In this document: positions 18,282-28,048 of the stretch, piece after piece | How the letters are laid out: every line of letters begins with the position of its first letter | How positions within the stretch are numbered: position 1 is the first letter of the stretch | Source: Trueperella pyogenes | GTDB lineage: Bacteria > Actinomycetota > Actinomycetes > Actinomycetales > Actinomycetaceae | DNA length: 64,000 bases | Direction: 5' to 3' | Assembly (NCBI RefSeq): GCF_900460345.1 | Contig: NZ_UHHW01000002.1 | Location: 1,116,001 to 1,180,000, forward strand | Notes under the pieces: model-generated | Databases searched by the model: none | What the model saw: only the letters and a program-made list of their open reading frames with translations | What the model was told of the DNA's origin: nothing | Translations under genes and position numbers: made by a program

Positions 18282-18657
18282 CGGTTCTCCTTTTAACTAC
18301 GCATAGATTACCACTGATCGAAAGCATGACTTGGTTCGCTATGGAAAGGGCTGTGTCAACAGCTATGTTGTCTTAACTCCTGGATGTGGCAGAGATCTTT
18401 CTTAAGTTTCTTATGGAGCACTGAATCCAACCAAGGGCTGGTTGATTCTTAGTGTAGGAAAACACCCCGATTCTGCGAGTGCATAGGCTTTGCCATTGGG
18501 TATCCAATCTGCTCGCTAAGTTATCACTGGGCATCTCAATAGGCAGACGATATTGGTGTTAATACCGTAATGTGCACCTGTGCAATACGACTCCTTGCGA
18601 CAAACAATTCCCAGAAAGTTTTCGTTCAACGTTGACTGCATATTCAGTTGTGTTGGC
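18282..18657. other. gene-free interval, lower GC, short hairpin
   Basis: This 376-bp stretch between dxs and the surface-protein gene has no supported coding frame. Its base composition is visibly lower in GC than its flanks, as in the adjacent surface-protein gene. The only structure I see is an imperfect hairpin at about 18424-18450 (AATC-AACCA / TGGTTGATT), about 210 bases past the surface-protein stop. It could end that transcript. Confidence 0.5.
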
Positions 18658-21600
18658 TCAGTGCTGAGCGCGGCGAAGAAGCAAAGCAAGAATCCCAAGT
18701 GCACCTAAACCAAAAGTCACTATCATGAGCGAAAGAATGTGTACACCGGTGACAGGCAAACCCTTGGATTTACTTGCCCCATCAGAGGCAGACAGCGTGG
18801 CAGGTGAATCTGTTATTTCCGTCGGATGGGGTGCCTTGGGTACTGTACTATCGCTAGGATTCTGGTTTTCATCTTGGTTCTGGGCGCCTACCGGTGGGAG
18901 TACTGTTGCTAAGATATGTGCCGCATGCGCATATCCTTCAGTGTCAGTGAGGGCTTCATCAATCACGCCATCACCGCCTATCGCAACAGTTGGTTTCCCT
19001 AGGTAATTGCCTACGAACGCCACTGATCTGCCAAAGCGAGACTTTTGCGCCTTGCCCTGGATAATCACGGTATTTGGCATATCTGCAATAGAGGTAACGC
19101 CGATCGGAATCTGTGCAATGCGCACCACATGTGCAACGCCTCCGTTGCCTTCACCCCAGGCACCTATTACTGCCAAACCATCGGAGGCATCGATAGCCCA
19201 GCCAAATCCATCTCCTGTATTGTTTCCAGTCAAAACGCGAATTCCATCACTTAGCTGCTGGGCATCAAGACTAATCTGGCGTTCTTTGACCTGTTCTCTA
19301 GTTCCGTACACGAGCACTGCCCCGCCCTTAGACTGATGGGCAAGTGAACCCCCGTCGAATCCTATGAGAAAATCTTCTAGCCCGTCATTATTGACGTCGC
19401 CAGCTGGCACGATGGAGTTTCCTGCGCCTAAACGGTAAGAAGCGTCTTCAGACATCCGCAGACGATACCCAGCATAAGGCATCTGGAGATCTACGACGTC
19501 GTCGTTTCCATACACGATCCACGATGTACCCGCGATGATCCCCTTAGTATTGAACCAGTTGAAATCCGCTAAAGCATAGTCTTGTTTTCCATCACCATTC
19601 ACATCGCCCACGGGGCTGAAAGCAGACAGCGTATGCCCATCGGGCGTGTGGATACGGCAGATAACATGATCGTTTTTCCCAGTGAGATCGCGCAGATCCA
19701 CAACTGTCCCAGTCTTGTTACCTTTTACGATGAACGCTGTTCCATACGTTTTCCCCTTCTCTTTCATTGCCGCAGAGGTATTCGCAACGACAAAACCGAC
19801 GTCGGCAAGGCCATCCCCATCGACGTCACCGACGCGTGTTACTTGGTAGCCGGCGCTTCCAGTTTCGTAGGGCATATCAATGTAATAGCCTCGGTCTGAA
19901 GTGAGCTCCTCCAGGTTCGTATTTGCCAGTGTTGGACCCCCATAAATGACCCAGACGCGTCCCATGGTGTGAGAGCTAAACGCTATATCATCAGTGCCAT
20001 CAGCATTCACATCACCGAGACAGGCAACGGATAGTCCGATAGCGGCGTCTGCAGCAGGATCTTGGGTTCTGCGCGGCCCGACGATAGAAATCACTTTCTC
20101 CATAGGAAGTGAGCCGCCTGGTGCACCACCAGGAATAATCTGGATTTCACCAGTGACATTGAAGACCCATCCGTGTGTAGGAGTGGAGTCTTCATAGTAC
20201 GGGTCAAACTTCCACTCCGAACGAGGTGCACTACCTGAAATAAGATCGGGTTTACCATCTCCGGTGACGTCACATCGCCCACGTGCTAGCGCGCCACCAA
20301 AACCAGAGGTGAACTCGCCAAGCCATGATTTTGCAGTATCCGTATCTAGAGGTGTGTAACCAGGCTCCGCCTGTGGAGCAGGAGGCTGCGGATGAAGCGG
20401 CTCAACAGGCTTAGTGATTTGCCCTTGACGAGTCATATCGACGGTCCAGACGTTAATCTTGCCGTGCGAATCGCCAGTCATCACTGCGCTTAGTTGCTTA
20501 TCGTCGTCAGCGCTGGGGATGGATCCGACAAAATAACCTCCGTCTCCTTTGCCTTCATCGCTGGCCAACCACACCATCGAACTAGCCGGAATACCATCGA
20601 TTCCTGCTCCTGTATTCCAATTCGTAGAAAGTACAGATGCGGAGATGATAAGCGCTCCCGGATGCTCTTCGTGGTCAGGCCGTGAGACAACAAGGGCTCC
20701 TGGGCGATCCTCATCCACACCTGGAATAAAAGCCAGATGTGTGCCTATACGTCCGCGTGCAACCTGACGGAGAAGCGTTCCCGCCGTCTCCCCATCACGC
20801 CTCACCGCACTTGTAGTCGTGGCAGAAAGATCAACAGCGACCTTGCTGCTCTTTCCACCGTAAATGACGCCGATAGCACCGGCTCCTCCATTCGCTTTAG
20901 GAGCACCAATGGCGAAATCATCGACTTCATCACCATTGACGTCACTAATGCCTACCAAAGAGGAGCCAAAGCTTGTCCCTTCCGTACCGGTGACGGCCAT
21001 AGCCACGTCGTCAATGTTGCCTGAATCTGCACCTAGAGGAAGAGCGTACACGTGGTCACGGCTGGGTATTCCCACTCCGATGGTTACGTCTTTGTCGAGG
21101 ACGTAACCTAATGGCGCAAGAACGGTATCTGCGGCATCATCTAAGGTCCATATCTTCGTCGCCTTATCTGCACCCTGTTTCGGAGCTTGACCAGCGGGTA
21201 GCGATTTGTAGTAATACAGATTCTCCCCTGCCGAGACGACAAGACCGACCTCGTCTATACCCGGAGTTATAGGCGAGATAGCGCTGATATTGTGCACAAA
21301 TTGATAGTGGGAATGTATCGGTAGCGCGCCAGAGGCATTCAGCTGTTCTGGCTTTGTAATATATAAGTTGGTGGAGTTAGCAAGAGCAAGTGAGGCTTTA
21401 ACGCCTCGTTGTGTTTTCACACAACTTATGCGCCAATCGTTTGTCCCATCGATTGTGTGCGGAAGTTGGAAACGTAAAACCTCCGGCTGCTTCGCTATGG
21501 ACCTTTCCAGCCCATCTGTTTTATCACCGTACGGGATATACGGAACTACGAACAGTTCTTTATACGTAGCGTTGATAAAGATGAGATCATTGTGAAGATC

Positions 21601-21924
21601 GCCTGTGACGTCGCATGTGCTTTGTGGTGCTATCCCAGCATCTGGATAGGTGACTCGCTCCGTTTTACGAATGGAATCGCCAAATCGCTTTCCATCGATA
21701 CCACCCCACCGCCGTTCATCAGAGTCTTTTGTGGAGGCGTGTTTTTCGGGCTCAGCAGCGCTCTGGCCAGGTGCCGCATCACCGTGAGATGAGGAGCCGA
21801 CAGCGTTGTCCGGTTCATCGGGTGCAGCTAGGGCAACTGCAGACCCCATGGATACAAACGCGAGTGTCGTGGCACAAACCGCCTTTGCCACGTTGCCTAT
21901 ATTGTGCCTGCGGGTACGTTTCAT
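18658..21924 (-). CDS. LPXTG-anchored surface protein with FG-GAP/VCBS-type repeats
   Basis: This 1088-residue protein carries a signal peptide (KAVCATTLAFVSMGSAVALAA, cleaved near residue 34) and ends with LPVTG, a hydrophobic helix and RRAQH, a sortase signal. Between them are repeated calcium-binding FG-GAP motifs: SDVNGDEVDDFAIGAP, CDVTGDGKPDLISG, GDVNADGTDDIAF, GDVDGDGLADVGF, GDVNGDGKQDYALAD and GDVNNDGLEDFLIG. The likely fold is one or two beta-propellers like integrin alpha chains, exposed on the wall. AGGGGAG precedes the ATG, and a DtxR-like box abuts its TATAAT. The GC content is below its neighbours and it sits alone between housekeeping genes, which suggests transfer. Adhesion or iron-linked host interaction is inference; no sortase is nearby. 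Confidence 0.88.
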   Translation of the reverse strand: MKRTRRHNIGNVAKAVCATTLAFVSMGSAVALAAPDEPDNAVGSSSHGDAAPGQSAAEPEKHASTKDSDERRWGGIDGKRFGDSIRKTERVTYPDAGIAPQSTCDVTGDLHNDLIFINATYKELFVVPYIPYGDKTDGLERSIAKQPEVLRFQLPHTIDGTNDWRISCVKTQRGVKASLALANSTNLYITKPEQLNASGALPIHSHYQFVHNISAISPITPGIDEVGLVVSAGENLYYYKSLPAGQAPKQGADKATKIWTLDDAADTVLAPLGYVLDKDVTIGVGIPSRDHVYALPLGADSGNIDDVAMAVTGTEGTSFGSSLVGISDVNGDEVDDFAIGAPKANGGAGAIGVIYGGKSSKVAVDLSATTTSAVRRDGETAGTLLRQVARGRIGTHLAFIPGVDEDRPGALVVSRPDHEEHPGALIISASVLSTNWNTGAGIDGIPASSMVWLASDEGKGDGGYFVGSIPSADDDKQLSAVMTGDSHGKINVWTVDMTRQGQITKPVEPLHPQPPAPQAEPGYTPLDTDTAKSWLGEFTSGFGGALARGRCDVTGDGKPDLISGSAPRSEWKFDPYYEDSTPTHGWVFNVTGEIQIIPGGAPGGSLPMEKVISIVGPRRTQDPAADAAIGLSVACLGDVNADGTDDIAFSSHTMGRVWVIYGGPTLANTNLEELTSDRGYYIDMPYETGSAGYQVTRVGDVDGDGLADVGFVVANTSAAMKEKGKTYGTAFIVKGNKTGTVVDLRDLTGKNDHVICRIHTPDGHTLSAFSPVGDVNGDGKQDYALADFNWFNTKGIIAGTSWIVYGNDDVVDLQMPYAGYRLRMSEDASYRLGAGNSIVPAGDVNNDGLEDFLIGFDGGSLAHQSKGGAVLVYGTREQVKERQISLDAQQLSDGIRVLTGNNTGDGFGWAIDASDGLAVIGAWGEGNGGVAHVVRIAQIPIGVTSIADMPNTVIIQGKAQKSRFGRSVAFVGNYLGKPTVAIGGDGVIDEALTDTEGYAHAAHILATVLPPVGAQNQDENQNPSDSTVPKAPHPTEITDSPATLSASDGASKSKGLPVTGVHILSLMIVTFGLGALGILALLLRRAQH

Positions 21925-21939
21925 GCACTCTCCCCTTTA

Positions 21940-21945
21940 ATTATA
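21940..21945 (-). promoter_or_regulatory. -10 box of the surface-protein gene
   Basis: A consensus TATAAT on the minus strand lies 15 bases before the ATG and directly abuts the iron box. No clear -35 is visible. Confidence 0.6.
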
Positions 21946-21964
21946 TTAGGTTAGCCTTACCTTA
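21946..21964 (-). promoter_or_regulatory. DtxR/IdeR-like iron box
   Basis: The 19-mer read on the plus strand is TTAGGTTAGCCTTACCTTA, which matches the DtxR/IdeR consensus TWAGGTTAGSCTAACCTWA at all but one position. It lies immediately upstream of the -10 box, 21 bases before the start codon, so a bound Fe-DtxR dimer would block the promoter when iron is plentiful. Confidence 0.85.
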
Positions 21965-21992
21965 CCTCGATCAAAAAGTCGTGTGCAATCTG

Positions 21993-22015
21993 CTATCAGT
22001 AAGGTTCACTGATAG
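21993..22015. repeat. inverted repeat upstream of the iron box
   Basis: CTATCAGT and ACTGATAG form a perfect eight-base palindrome around a seven-base centre, 28 bases from the iron box. It may be a second operator or the end of acnA transcription. No protein can be assigned. Confidence 0.4.
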
Positions 22016-22218
22016 GGCTACGTTCTGAAAGATGCGCTAGCGAAAACTGCTTACTTCACGACCCCACATAAATCGATACCGACAGTGCCGATACGTCAGC
22101 AGTCGCGCCACAATGTGGCTCGTCTACCACACGCCAAGAATAGAAGGCGAGTCAGATTCTGGTTTTCGTCCCACCAAAACCGCGAGTGCACACTTGAGTC
22201 CGTGCCGTATATCTCCCA

Positions 22219-24912
22219 CTACGCCGACCGTGCCAGGTTGCGCAACACGTACTGCAGGATGCCGCCGTGGCGGAAATAATCTGCCTCACCTGGGGTGTCG
22301 ATACGCACCACCGCATCGAACTCGACGGTGCCTCGTGCGCCTTCGGCCAGGACCTTGACGGTCTTCGGCGTGCGGCCTTCGTTGAGTTCGCTCACTCCTA
22401 AGATCGAGATGGCCTCGGTGCCTGCCAGACCCAGCGAATCGGCATTCTCCCCAGCAGGGAACTGAAGCGGCAAAACCCCCATACCGATGAGATTCGAACG
22501 GTGAATTCGCTCAAATGACTCGGCGATAACAGCTTTGACTCCCAAAAGCGCGGTGCCCTTAGCGGCCCAGTCACGCGAAGATCCAGAGCCGTATTCTTTA
22601 CCTGCGAGCACTACGAGTGGAACGCCAGCATCCTGGTATGCCTGGGAGGCGTCATAGATCGCCTCCTGCTCACCGGTCAAGAAGTTGCGGGTATAGCCGC
22701 CTTCCACACCGTCGAGTAACTGATTGCGCAGGCGAATGTTGGCAAATGTGCCACGAATCATGACCTCGTGGTTGCCGCGGCGCGACCCATAAGAGTTGAA
22801 GTCACGCTTGTCGATGCCGTGTGCAGCGAGATAACGTCCAGCGGGAGAATCCCACTTGATGGCACCGGCCGGCGAAATGTGGTCCGTCGTCACCGAATCC
22901 CCCAGTTTGGCCAGCACGCGGGCGCCCGCGATGTCCGTGACGGGAGTCAGCTCCATCGTCATCCCCTCGAAGTAAGGGGGTTTGCGCACATAGGTCGATT
23001 CCCCATCCCATTCGAACGTCGATCCCTCGGGAGTTGCCAACGCGCGCCAGCGTTCGTCACCGGCAAAGACATCCGAGTACGACGAGGCAAACATCTCGCG
23101 GTTGACCGACTCGTCTATCGTCGCCTGGACTTCCTCAGCATCGGGCCAGATGTCGGACAGGAAGACGTCGTTGCCATCGCCGTCTTGGCCAAGCGGTTCC
23201 GTAGCGAAATCAAAGTCCATCGTCCCAGCGAGGGCGTAAGCGATGACGAGCGGCGGGGAGGCCAAATAGTTCATCTTGACGTCTGGGTTAATACGCCCTT
23301 CAAAGTTTCGATTACCCGACAGGACGGAGACAACGGCTAGATCGGCGTCGTTAACGGCCTGGGACACTTCTTCCGGGAGTGGCCCGGAGTTTCCGATGCA
23401 CGTCGCGCAGCCGTATCCGGCCAGGTTGAACCCGAGCGCGTTGAGGTCATCCCACACTCCGGCGGCCGCGTAGTAGTCGGTGACCACCTGCGAACCCGGC
23501 GCCATCGACGTCTTGACCCACGGCTTAGGCTTGAGACCCCTCCTATTGGCGTTACGAGCTAGCAAAGCCGCCGCCATCATCACTGACGGATTCGAAGTAT
23601 TCGTACACGAGGTGATAGAGGCGATCGCCACCGCGCCGTGATCGAGCTCAGTGCGTGTGCCATCTGCGAACGTCACCGGAGTGAGTTTGTGCGGCCGGGC
23701 AGCGGCCGCAGCTCCCGTAGGAGCGGCGTACTTCGGCAGGATCTCACGGAAAGAGGACTTGGCCTCGGAGAGCACGATGCGATCCTGCGGTCGCTTGGGG
23801 CCGGCAATTGAGGGAACGACCGTGGACAGGTCAAGCTCGAGATATTCGGAGTACTCAACCTCCCGCGAGGGGTCATGCCACAAGCCTTGTTCCTTGGAGT
23901 ATGCCTCAACGAGGGCTATCTGGTCAGCCGGACGGCCGGTCAGGCGCAGATAATCCAACGTGACGTCGTCGATCGGGAAGATCGCGGCGGTCGAGCCGAA
24001 CTCTGGGGACATGTTGCCGATGGTGGCGCGGTTGGCCAGCGGCACAGCTCCGACCCCTTCGCCATAAAATTCCACGAACTTACTCACCACGCCGTGTTCG
24101 CGCAGCATCTGGGTAATGGTGAGCACGACGTCGGTCGCTGTCGCGCCAGCCGGTATTGCACCCGAGAGTTTAAAGCCGACTACGCGTGGAATGAGCATGG
24201 ATACAGGCTGGCCGAGCATGGCGGCCTCCGCCTCGATACCGCCCACGCCCCAGCCGAGTACGCCCAGACCGTTGACCATCGTGGTGTGCGAGTCCGTGCC
24301 GACGCAGGTGTCTGGGTATGCTTGCAGGACGCCGTCTTTGCGCTGTGCCATCGTCACGCGCGCGAGGTATTCGATATTGACTTGGTGCACGATGCCGGTC
24401 CCCGGCGGAACGACCTTGAAGTTCTGGAAAGCAGTCTGACCCCAGCGCAAGAACTGGTAGCGCTCTTGATTACGTTGGTATTCAATCTCCATATTGCGCT
24501 GGAGAGCATTTTCGGTGGCAAAGACGTCGATTTGAACCGAGTGGTCAATGACCATCTCGGCCGGGTTGAGCGGATTAATCTGCTCCGGCTTACCTCCGAG
24601 GTCTGTGACGGCCTCGCGCATAGTTGCCAGATCCACGACGCACGGCACACCGGTGAAATCCTGCATGACCACTCGCGCGGGTGTGAACTGTATTTCGTGG
24701 CACGGCTCGGCCTTCGCGTCCCAGTTGGCAAGCGAGGTGATTTGCTCGGCCGTCACATTGACGCCATCTTCGGTGCGCAACAGATTCTCTGCGAGGACCT
24801 TCAGCGAATAAGGAAGCTTGTCCGTGCCCGCAAGGGCATCAAGTCGGAAGATCTCGAATTCTTTGCCGCCCACGGTGAGTGTGGATCTGGCCTTGAAAGT
24901 ATCGATGCTCAT
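22219..24912 (-). CDS. acnA: aconitate hydratase A
   Basis: AcnA interconverts citrate and isocitrate in the TCA cycle with a [4Fe-4S] cluster. The 897-residue length is typical. Cluster cysteines lie in [14 protein letters not shown] near 440 and [15 protein letters not shown] near 505-510; [22 protein letters not shown] and the C-terminal swivel motif [15 protein letters not shown] are also clear. AAGGAGAGCT precedes the ATG. Two palindromes lie in its promoter region. No AcnR-like TetR gene is adjacent, unlike in Corynebacterium. Confidence 0.97.
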   Translation of the reverse strand: MSIDTFKARSTLTVGGKEFEIFRLDALAGTDKLPYSLKVLAENLLRTEDGVNVTAEQITSLANWDAKAEPCHEIQFTPARVVMQDFTGVPCVVDLATMREAVTDLGGKPEQINPLNPAEMVIDHSVQIDVFATENALQRNMEIEYQRNQERYQFLRWGQTAFQNFKVVPPGTGIVHQVNIEYLARVTMAQRKDGVLQAYPDTCVGTDSHTTMVNGLGVLGWGVGGIEAEAAMLGQPVSMLIPRVVGFKLSGAIPAGATATDVVLTITQMLREHGVVSKFVEFYGEGVGAVPLANRATIGNMSPEFGSTAAIFPIDDVTLDYLRLTGRPADQIALVEAYSKEQGLWHDPSREVEYSEYLELDLSTVVPSIAGPKRPQDRIVLSEAKSSFREILPKYAAPTGAAAAARPHKLTPVTFADGTRTELDHGAVAIASITSCTNTSNPSVMMAAALLARNANRRGLKPKPWVKTSMAPGSQVVTDYYAAAGVWDDLNALGFNLAGYGCATCIGNSGPLPEEVSQAVNDADLAVVSVLSGNRNFEGRINPDVKMNYLASPPLVIAYALAGTMDFDFATEPLGQDGDGNDVFLSDIWPDAEEVQATIDESVNREMFASSYSDVFAGDERWRALATPEGSTFEWDGESTYVRKPPYFEGMTMELTPVTDIAGARVLAKLGDSVTTDHISPAGAIKWDSPAGRYLAAHGIDKRDFNSYGSRRGNHEVMIRGTFANIRLRNQLLDGVEGGYTRNFLTGEQEAIYDASQAYQDAGVPLVVLAGKEYGSGSSRDWAAKGTALLGVKAVIAESFERIHRSNLIGMGVLPLQFPAGENADSLGLAGTEAISILGVSELNEGRTPKTVKVLAEGARGTVEFDAVVRIDTPGEADYFRHGGILQYVLRNLARSA

Positions 24913-24945
24913 AGCTCTCCTTATGAACGCTGGCCGAAAGGTCGT

Positions 24946-25001
24946 ATTATCTTGATATCAAACTATCAGTCGCGGGTGAGCCTGTCTATCGATTCTGACA
25001 G
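24946..25001 (-). promoter_or_regulatory. acnA promoter with two inverted repeats
   Basis: On the minus strand GATAAT at 24951-24946 is a good -10 but no -35 is visible. Abutting it is the perfect ten-base palindrome TTGATATCAA (24952-24961). Further up, CTGTC (24982-24986) and GACAG (24997-25001) form a second inverted repeat. The arrangement suggests an activator or repressor site. Confidence 0.5.
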
Positions 25002-25007
25002 TGCCGA

Positions 25008-26195
25008 TCAGGACAGACAGGTCACCACTTCAACGTGGTGGGTGTGCGGGAAAATATCAAAAGCACGCCAGCTCTCAACTCTTCTCCCACGCTTGACCAA
25101 TTCTGCCACGTCTCGAGCCATCGCGGCCGGATCACACGAGACGAGGACGATGCGTGCGTCCATGCGCGCGAGCTGGGCCGCCAGCTTCTTGCCCAGTCCG
25201 GCACGCGGCGGATCGGCGACGACGACGTCGGCACGTTGGCCTCGAACAGCCGAGTCGTCGATGTTCTGCACCCGTACATTCGCCCACGGCGTGTTGGCGA
25301 GATTGAATCTCGCGTCCTCAACCGCACGAGCAGATCCCTCAATCGCGCTCACGCGCCCCATTTCCCCCACCGCTTGTGCAAGAGGAAGAGTGAAAAGACC
25401 CGCACCGGAAAACAGCTCTAGCACCGTGTCGGCCTTGCGAACCTTGGCGGCCTCCATGACGGCACGCAGCAGCATGCTCGGGGCACGGGTGTGAACCTGC
25501 CAGAATCCCCCAGCGAAAATCCGGTAGTCGAAGACGCGAGTCTGCGTCGTCGCGCGCTCCCAAATGTAGGGCCCGACGGCCTGCCCCGGCGCAGTGTAAA
25601 CCCGATCCGCTACGACGACATCCGCGCCGCTAGCCGGCGAAACCACGTGCACCCGCGTACCCGGAGCGATTGCCCCATCCCAAGGCGAGTCGAACAATAG
25701 CTTTTCGATACTGGGCACCGCGAGCGGCATCGCCGAAATCGGCACGAGTTCATTCGTCTTCTCGCGATACATGCCAAAGCCGCATTCTAGCTTCACGACG
25801 TCGATCCGTGTGCGGCTGCCCCAGCCGTCGTCGTCCACGTCGGCCACTTCAAGCCCGAGATCCTCTGCGATCCCGCGGAGGGCCTCCCCGCCGATGCGGC
25901 GCAGGTTGTTCAGGATGACGTCGGTCTTCAACGCCCGCTGCCCTTCACGGCTGATGTGGCCGAAGTCTGCTGCGCCAGTGGCGCCAGCGCTACCCTCGCG
26001 CCACGGATGTTCAACGCGGTAAGGGCTCGGCTCGACGACGTCGGTGACTATCGCAGTCCAGAACTTCGACTGTTGCGCGGTCAGCGCAACATCGACGATC
26101 TCGCCGGGGATCGCCCCGCGGACAAAAACTACCCGCCCGTCGTAGCGCCCAATGCCCACACCGCCGTGTCCGATATCTGTGATTGTCAGCCGCAT
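25008..26195 (-). CDS. TRAM-domain class I SAM-dependent RNA methyltransferase (TrmA/RumA family)
   Basis: The N-terminal 55 residues form a TRAM RNA-binding domain (DIGHGGVGIGRYDGRVVFVRGAIPGE is its core). The C-terminal half is the uracil-5-methyltransferase fold: VLELFSGAGLFTLPLAQ binds SAM, VVADPPRAGLGKKL follows, and IVLVSCDPAAMARD holds the catalytic Cys. The length is 395 residues. The substrate is probably a uridine in tRNA or rRNA. It overlaps the stop of the APC transporter gene by one base and is its operon partner, as in Rv2689c-Rv2690c. Confidence 0.92.
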   Translation of the reverse strand: MRLTITDIGHGGVGIGRYDGRVVFVRGAIPGEIVDVALTAQQSKFWTAIVTDVVEPSPYRVEHPWREGSAGATGAADFGHISREGQRALKTDVILNNLRRIGGEALRGIAEDLGLEVADVDDDGWGSRTRIDVVKLECGFGMYREKTNELVPISAMPLAVPSIEKLLFDSPWDGAIAPGTRVHVVSPASGADVVVADRVYTAPGQAVGPYIWERATTQTRVFDYRIFAGGFWQVHTRAPSMLLRAVMEAAKVRKADTVLELFSGAGLFTLPLAQAVGEMGRVSAIEGSARAVEDARFNLANTPWANVRVQNIDDSAVRGQRADVVVADPPRAGLGKKLAAQLARMDARIVLVSCDPAAMARDVAELVKRGRRVESWRAFDIFPHTHHVEVVTCLS

Positions 26196-28003
26196 CAGTC
26201 GTCTTCCCCCAGCCGATAGGGCACTTCAGTGATCATCACCCGCGGCTCGAAGCGCAAATCAGAGATGACGCGGGGTGTGGAGTGGCGCAGAAAGAAGCGT
26301 TCCCAGGCACTGGAGTACAGCAGGCGTGGGATGAAAACGTTGACGATATCGTGGGGACTCTCGCCCAGCCGTGCGCGAATGTACTCCACTACCGGACCAC
26401 GCCATGCGCCCTTGGGCTCGCCAAGAATCGTCAGGTCCACCGGCACAAGTGATGTTTCCCAGGCGTCACGAATGCGCCGAGTCTGCTGTGGGTCAATGTC
26501 CACGCACACAGCCGTCAGTGACGATAGCCGCATGGCCCGCGCCCACGTCACCGCCTGAATTGTAGCTATATCCACCCTGTCGATAATGACGACGCCGTGC
26601 ACGCGGGTTGGCAATTTTCGCCCCAACGTCGCATCGCCAAGACGGAGCTGGTTGCGCACTTTCGACTGGCCGCGCGAATAGGCCACCAGGAATACCACTG
26701 GTACGGAGAGCGCCGCGAGGCCGGCTAGTCCCCACAAGGGCTGCGCGTAAACGACAAGACCGGCAATGAAAAGCGAGAACAGGCCGTAAACGCGGCCTAT
26801 CCACGCCAGCCGGCGCGCCAGTTGGCGTTCCTGGGCCTCTGTGGAGTCGTTGAGGATGGTCCGCGAGCGGGCGACCATCGACCAGTTGACGAAGACGACG
26901 AGAACGTAAACGATAAACACAAACACGCCCGCAATGGAACGCGCTGAATCGAGGATGAGCGTCACCACAGCAGCCAAGACGGCGATAATGGCCACGATAG
27001 CGCGGCGTGGGCCAACGGCGTCGGCAGCGGCGAGTTTGCGCGGCAAGAGGCCGTCCAGGGCGAGTTCGCGCAGCAGGCGCGGGAGTTGACCGTAGGCGGC
27101 GGTGGCTACCGACACGCCAAGCAGCACGAACAACACCACGTACGCGACCTGGCCGGTATACCCAAAGAGGGAATAGGACATGGTCAGGGCCGGAACGGCC
27201 ACACGCTGGCCAGGCATGTTGAGAATCACGATGAAGTACAGCAGCAGGGCGATAACAATGATCGCCACGCTCATCGCTCGAGCCAGACTGCGACGGCTGA
27301 CCCGGCGATGGCTGGAGTCGTTGAGGACGCGCTCGGAAATCAGCGTGGCTATGGCTCCCACCATAGCGCCGCCCACCGCAGCTTCCGCGTAGGTATGCGT
27401 CACGTCCACCGCGCGGTCTGTGTTGAGGGTGTTTTCCTGTGCGAGGCGAATGTTTTCAAAGTCGATCGCGCCACTGGCCTCTTGAACAAGGCCATACGCG
27501 ACAAGGACTACCAGCCCGAGGCCCGCGGCTACCGCGAAAATGACGCCCCACCGTTGGACTCGCCGCATGCGCCCCGCCAGCAGCGGAACCGCAATTAAAA
27601 GGATAAGAATCGGGTCTAAGAGCCAACTCCACGAAATGTTGAGTAAGGAGTCAACCGAGTTGACCGCTAGTTCCACGCCTAAAATGACCGTCAGAGCATA
27701 TGCCAGAATGCGTGCCGCCGACACGAGCAGTCCAGCCCAGTAGCCCACATGCCACTGTGCGAGCTGATGGGAAGACTTACGCGGCACCTGACGATGTAAA
27801 ACCCCAGCAACAAAGATCGCCGCTGCCAAAGAGATCGTCGCGCTGAAAAGCGCGATGAGTATGGCCGTGTGTCTTTCAAAATACGAAGCTGAGCGGAGCA
27901 CAATCTGTGGGACAAGCACCATTCCCAGCACGATGATGGACATCGACGTCGACCGCGTGATCGCACGAACGATGTCCGTTCCAAACAGGGCACGGAAGTT
28001 CAC
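26195..28003 (-). CDS. APC-superfamily transporter with C-terminal cytoplasmic domain
   Basis: This 602-residue membrane protein has about ten to twelve hydrophobic helices up to residue 440, then a soluble domain of 160 residues ending EVPYRL. The C-terminal domain and the neighbours (TrkA pair, TRAM methyltransferase) match Rv2690c, an APC permease. The N-terminal region lacks the SDALSSVAYAPQ-like motif I associate with that group, so its transport half has diverged. It may be a potassium or amino-acid transporter gated by the two TrkA proteins across the 45-bp divergent promoter; this is inference. It starts at a GTG with TAACCT six bases upstream and no ribosome-binding site. Confidence 0.82.
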   Translation of the reverse strand: MNFRALFGTDIVRAITRSTSMSIIVLGMVLVPQIVLRSASYFERHTAILIALFSATISLAAAIFVAGVLHRQVPRKSSHQLAQWHVGYWAGLLVSAARILAYALTVILGVELAVNSVDSLLNISWSWLLDPILILLIAVPLLAGRMRRVQRWGVIFAVAAGLGLVVLVAYGLVQEASGAIDFENIRLAQENTLNTDRAVDVTHTYAEAAVGGAMVGAIATLISERVLNDSSHRRVSRRSLARAMSVAIIVIALLLYFIVILNMPGQRVAVPALTMSYSLFGYTGQVAYVVLFVLLGVSVATAAYGQLPRLLRELALDGLLPRKLAAADAVGPRRAIVAIIAVLAAVVTLILDSARSIAGVFVFIVYVLVVFVNWSMVARSRTILNDSTEAQERQLARRLAWIGRVYGLFSLFIAGLVVYAQPLWGLAGLAALSVPVVFLVAYSRGQSKVRNQLRLGDATLGRKLPTRVHGVVIIDRVDIATIQAVTWARAMRLSSLTAVCVDIDPQQTRRIRDAWETSLVPVDLTILGEPKGAWRGPVVEYIRARLGESPHDIVNVFIPRLLYSSAWERFFLRHSTPRVISDLRFEPRVMITEVPYRLGEDD

Positions 28004-28048
28004 AACGATAGGTTACGCTGTATTTCTATTTGGGGTAACGTCTTACTC

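Noticed and set aside
18516..18704. A 62-codon frame downstream of the surface-protein gene
   Set aside because: It overlaps the end of the surface-protein gene, has no ribosome-binding site and no recognisable features.
18658..21924. FG-GAP repeats as DNA tandem repeats
   Set aside because: The repeats are seen at protein level only; the DNA of the units has diverged and forms no tandem array.
23875..25494. A 539-codon open frame opposite acnA and the TRAM methyltransferase
   Set aside because: It covers the antisense of two well-supported genes, crosses their gap, and shows no protein family features.
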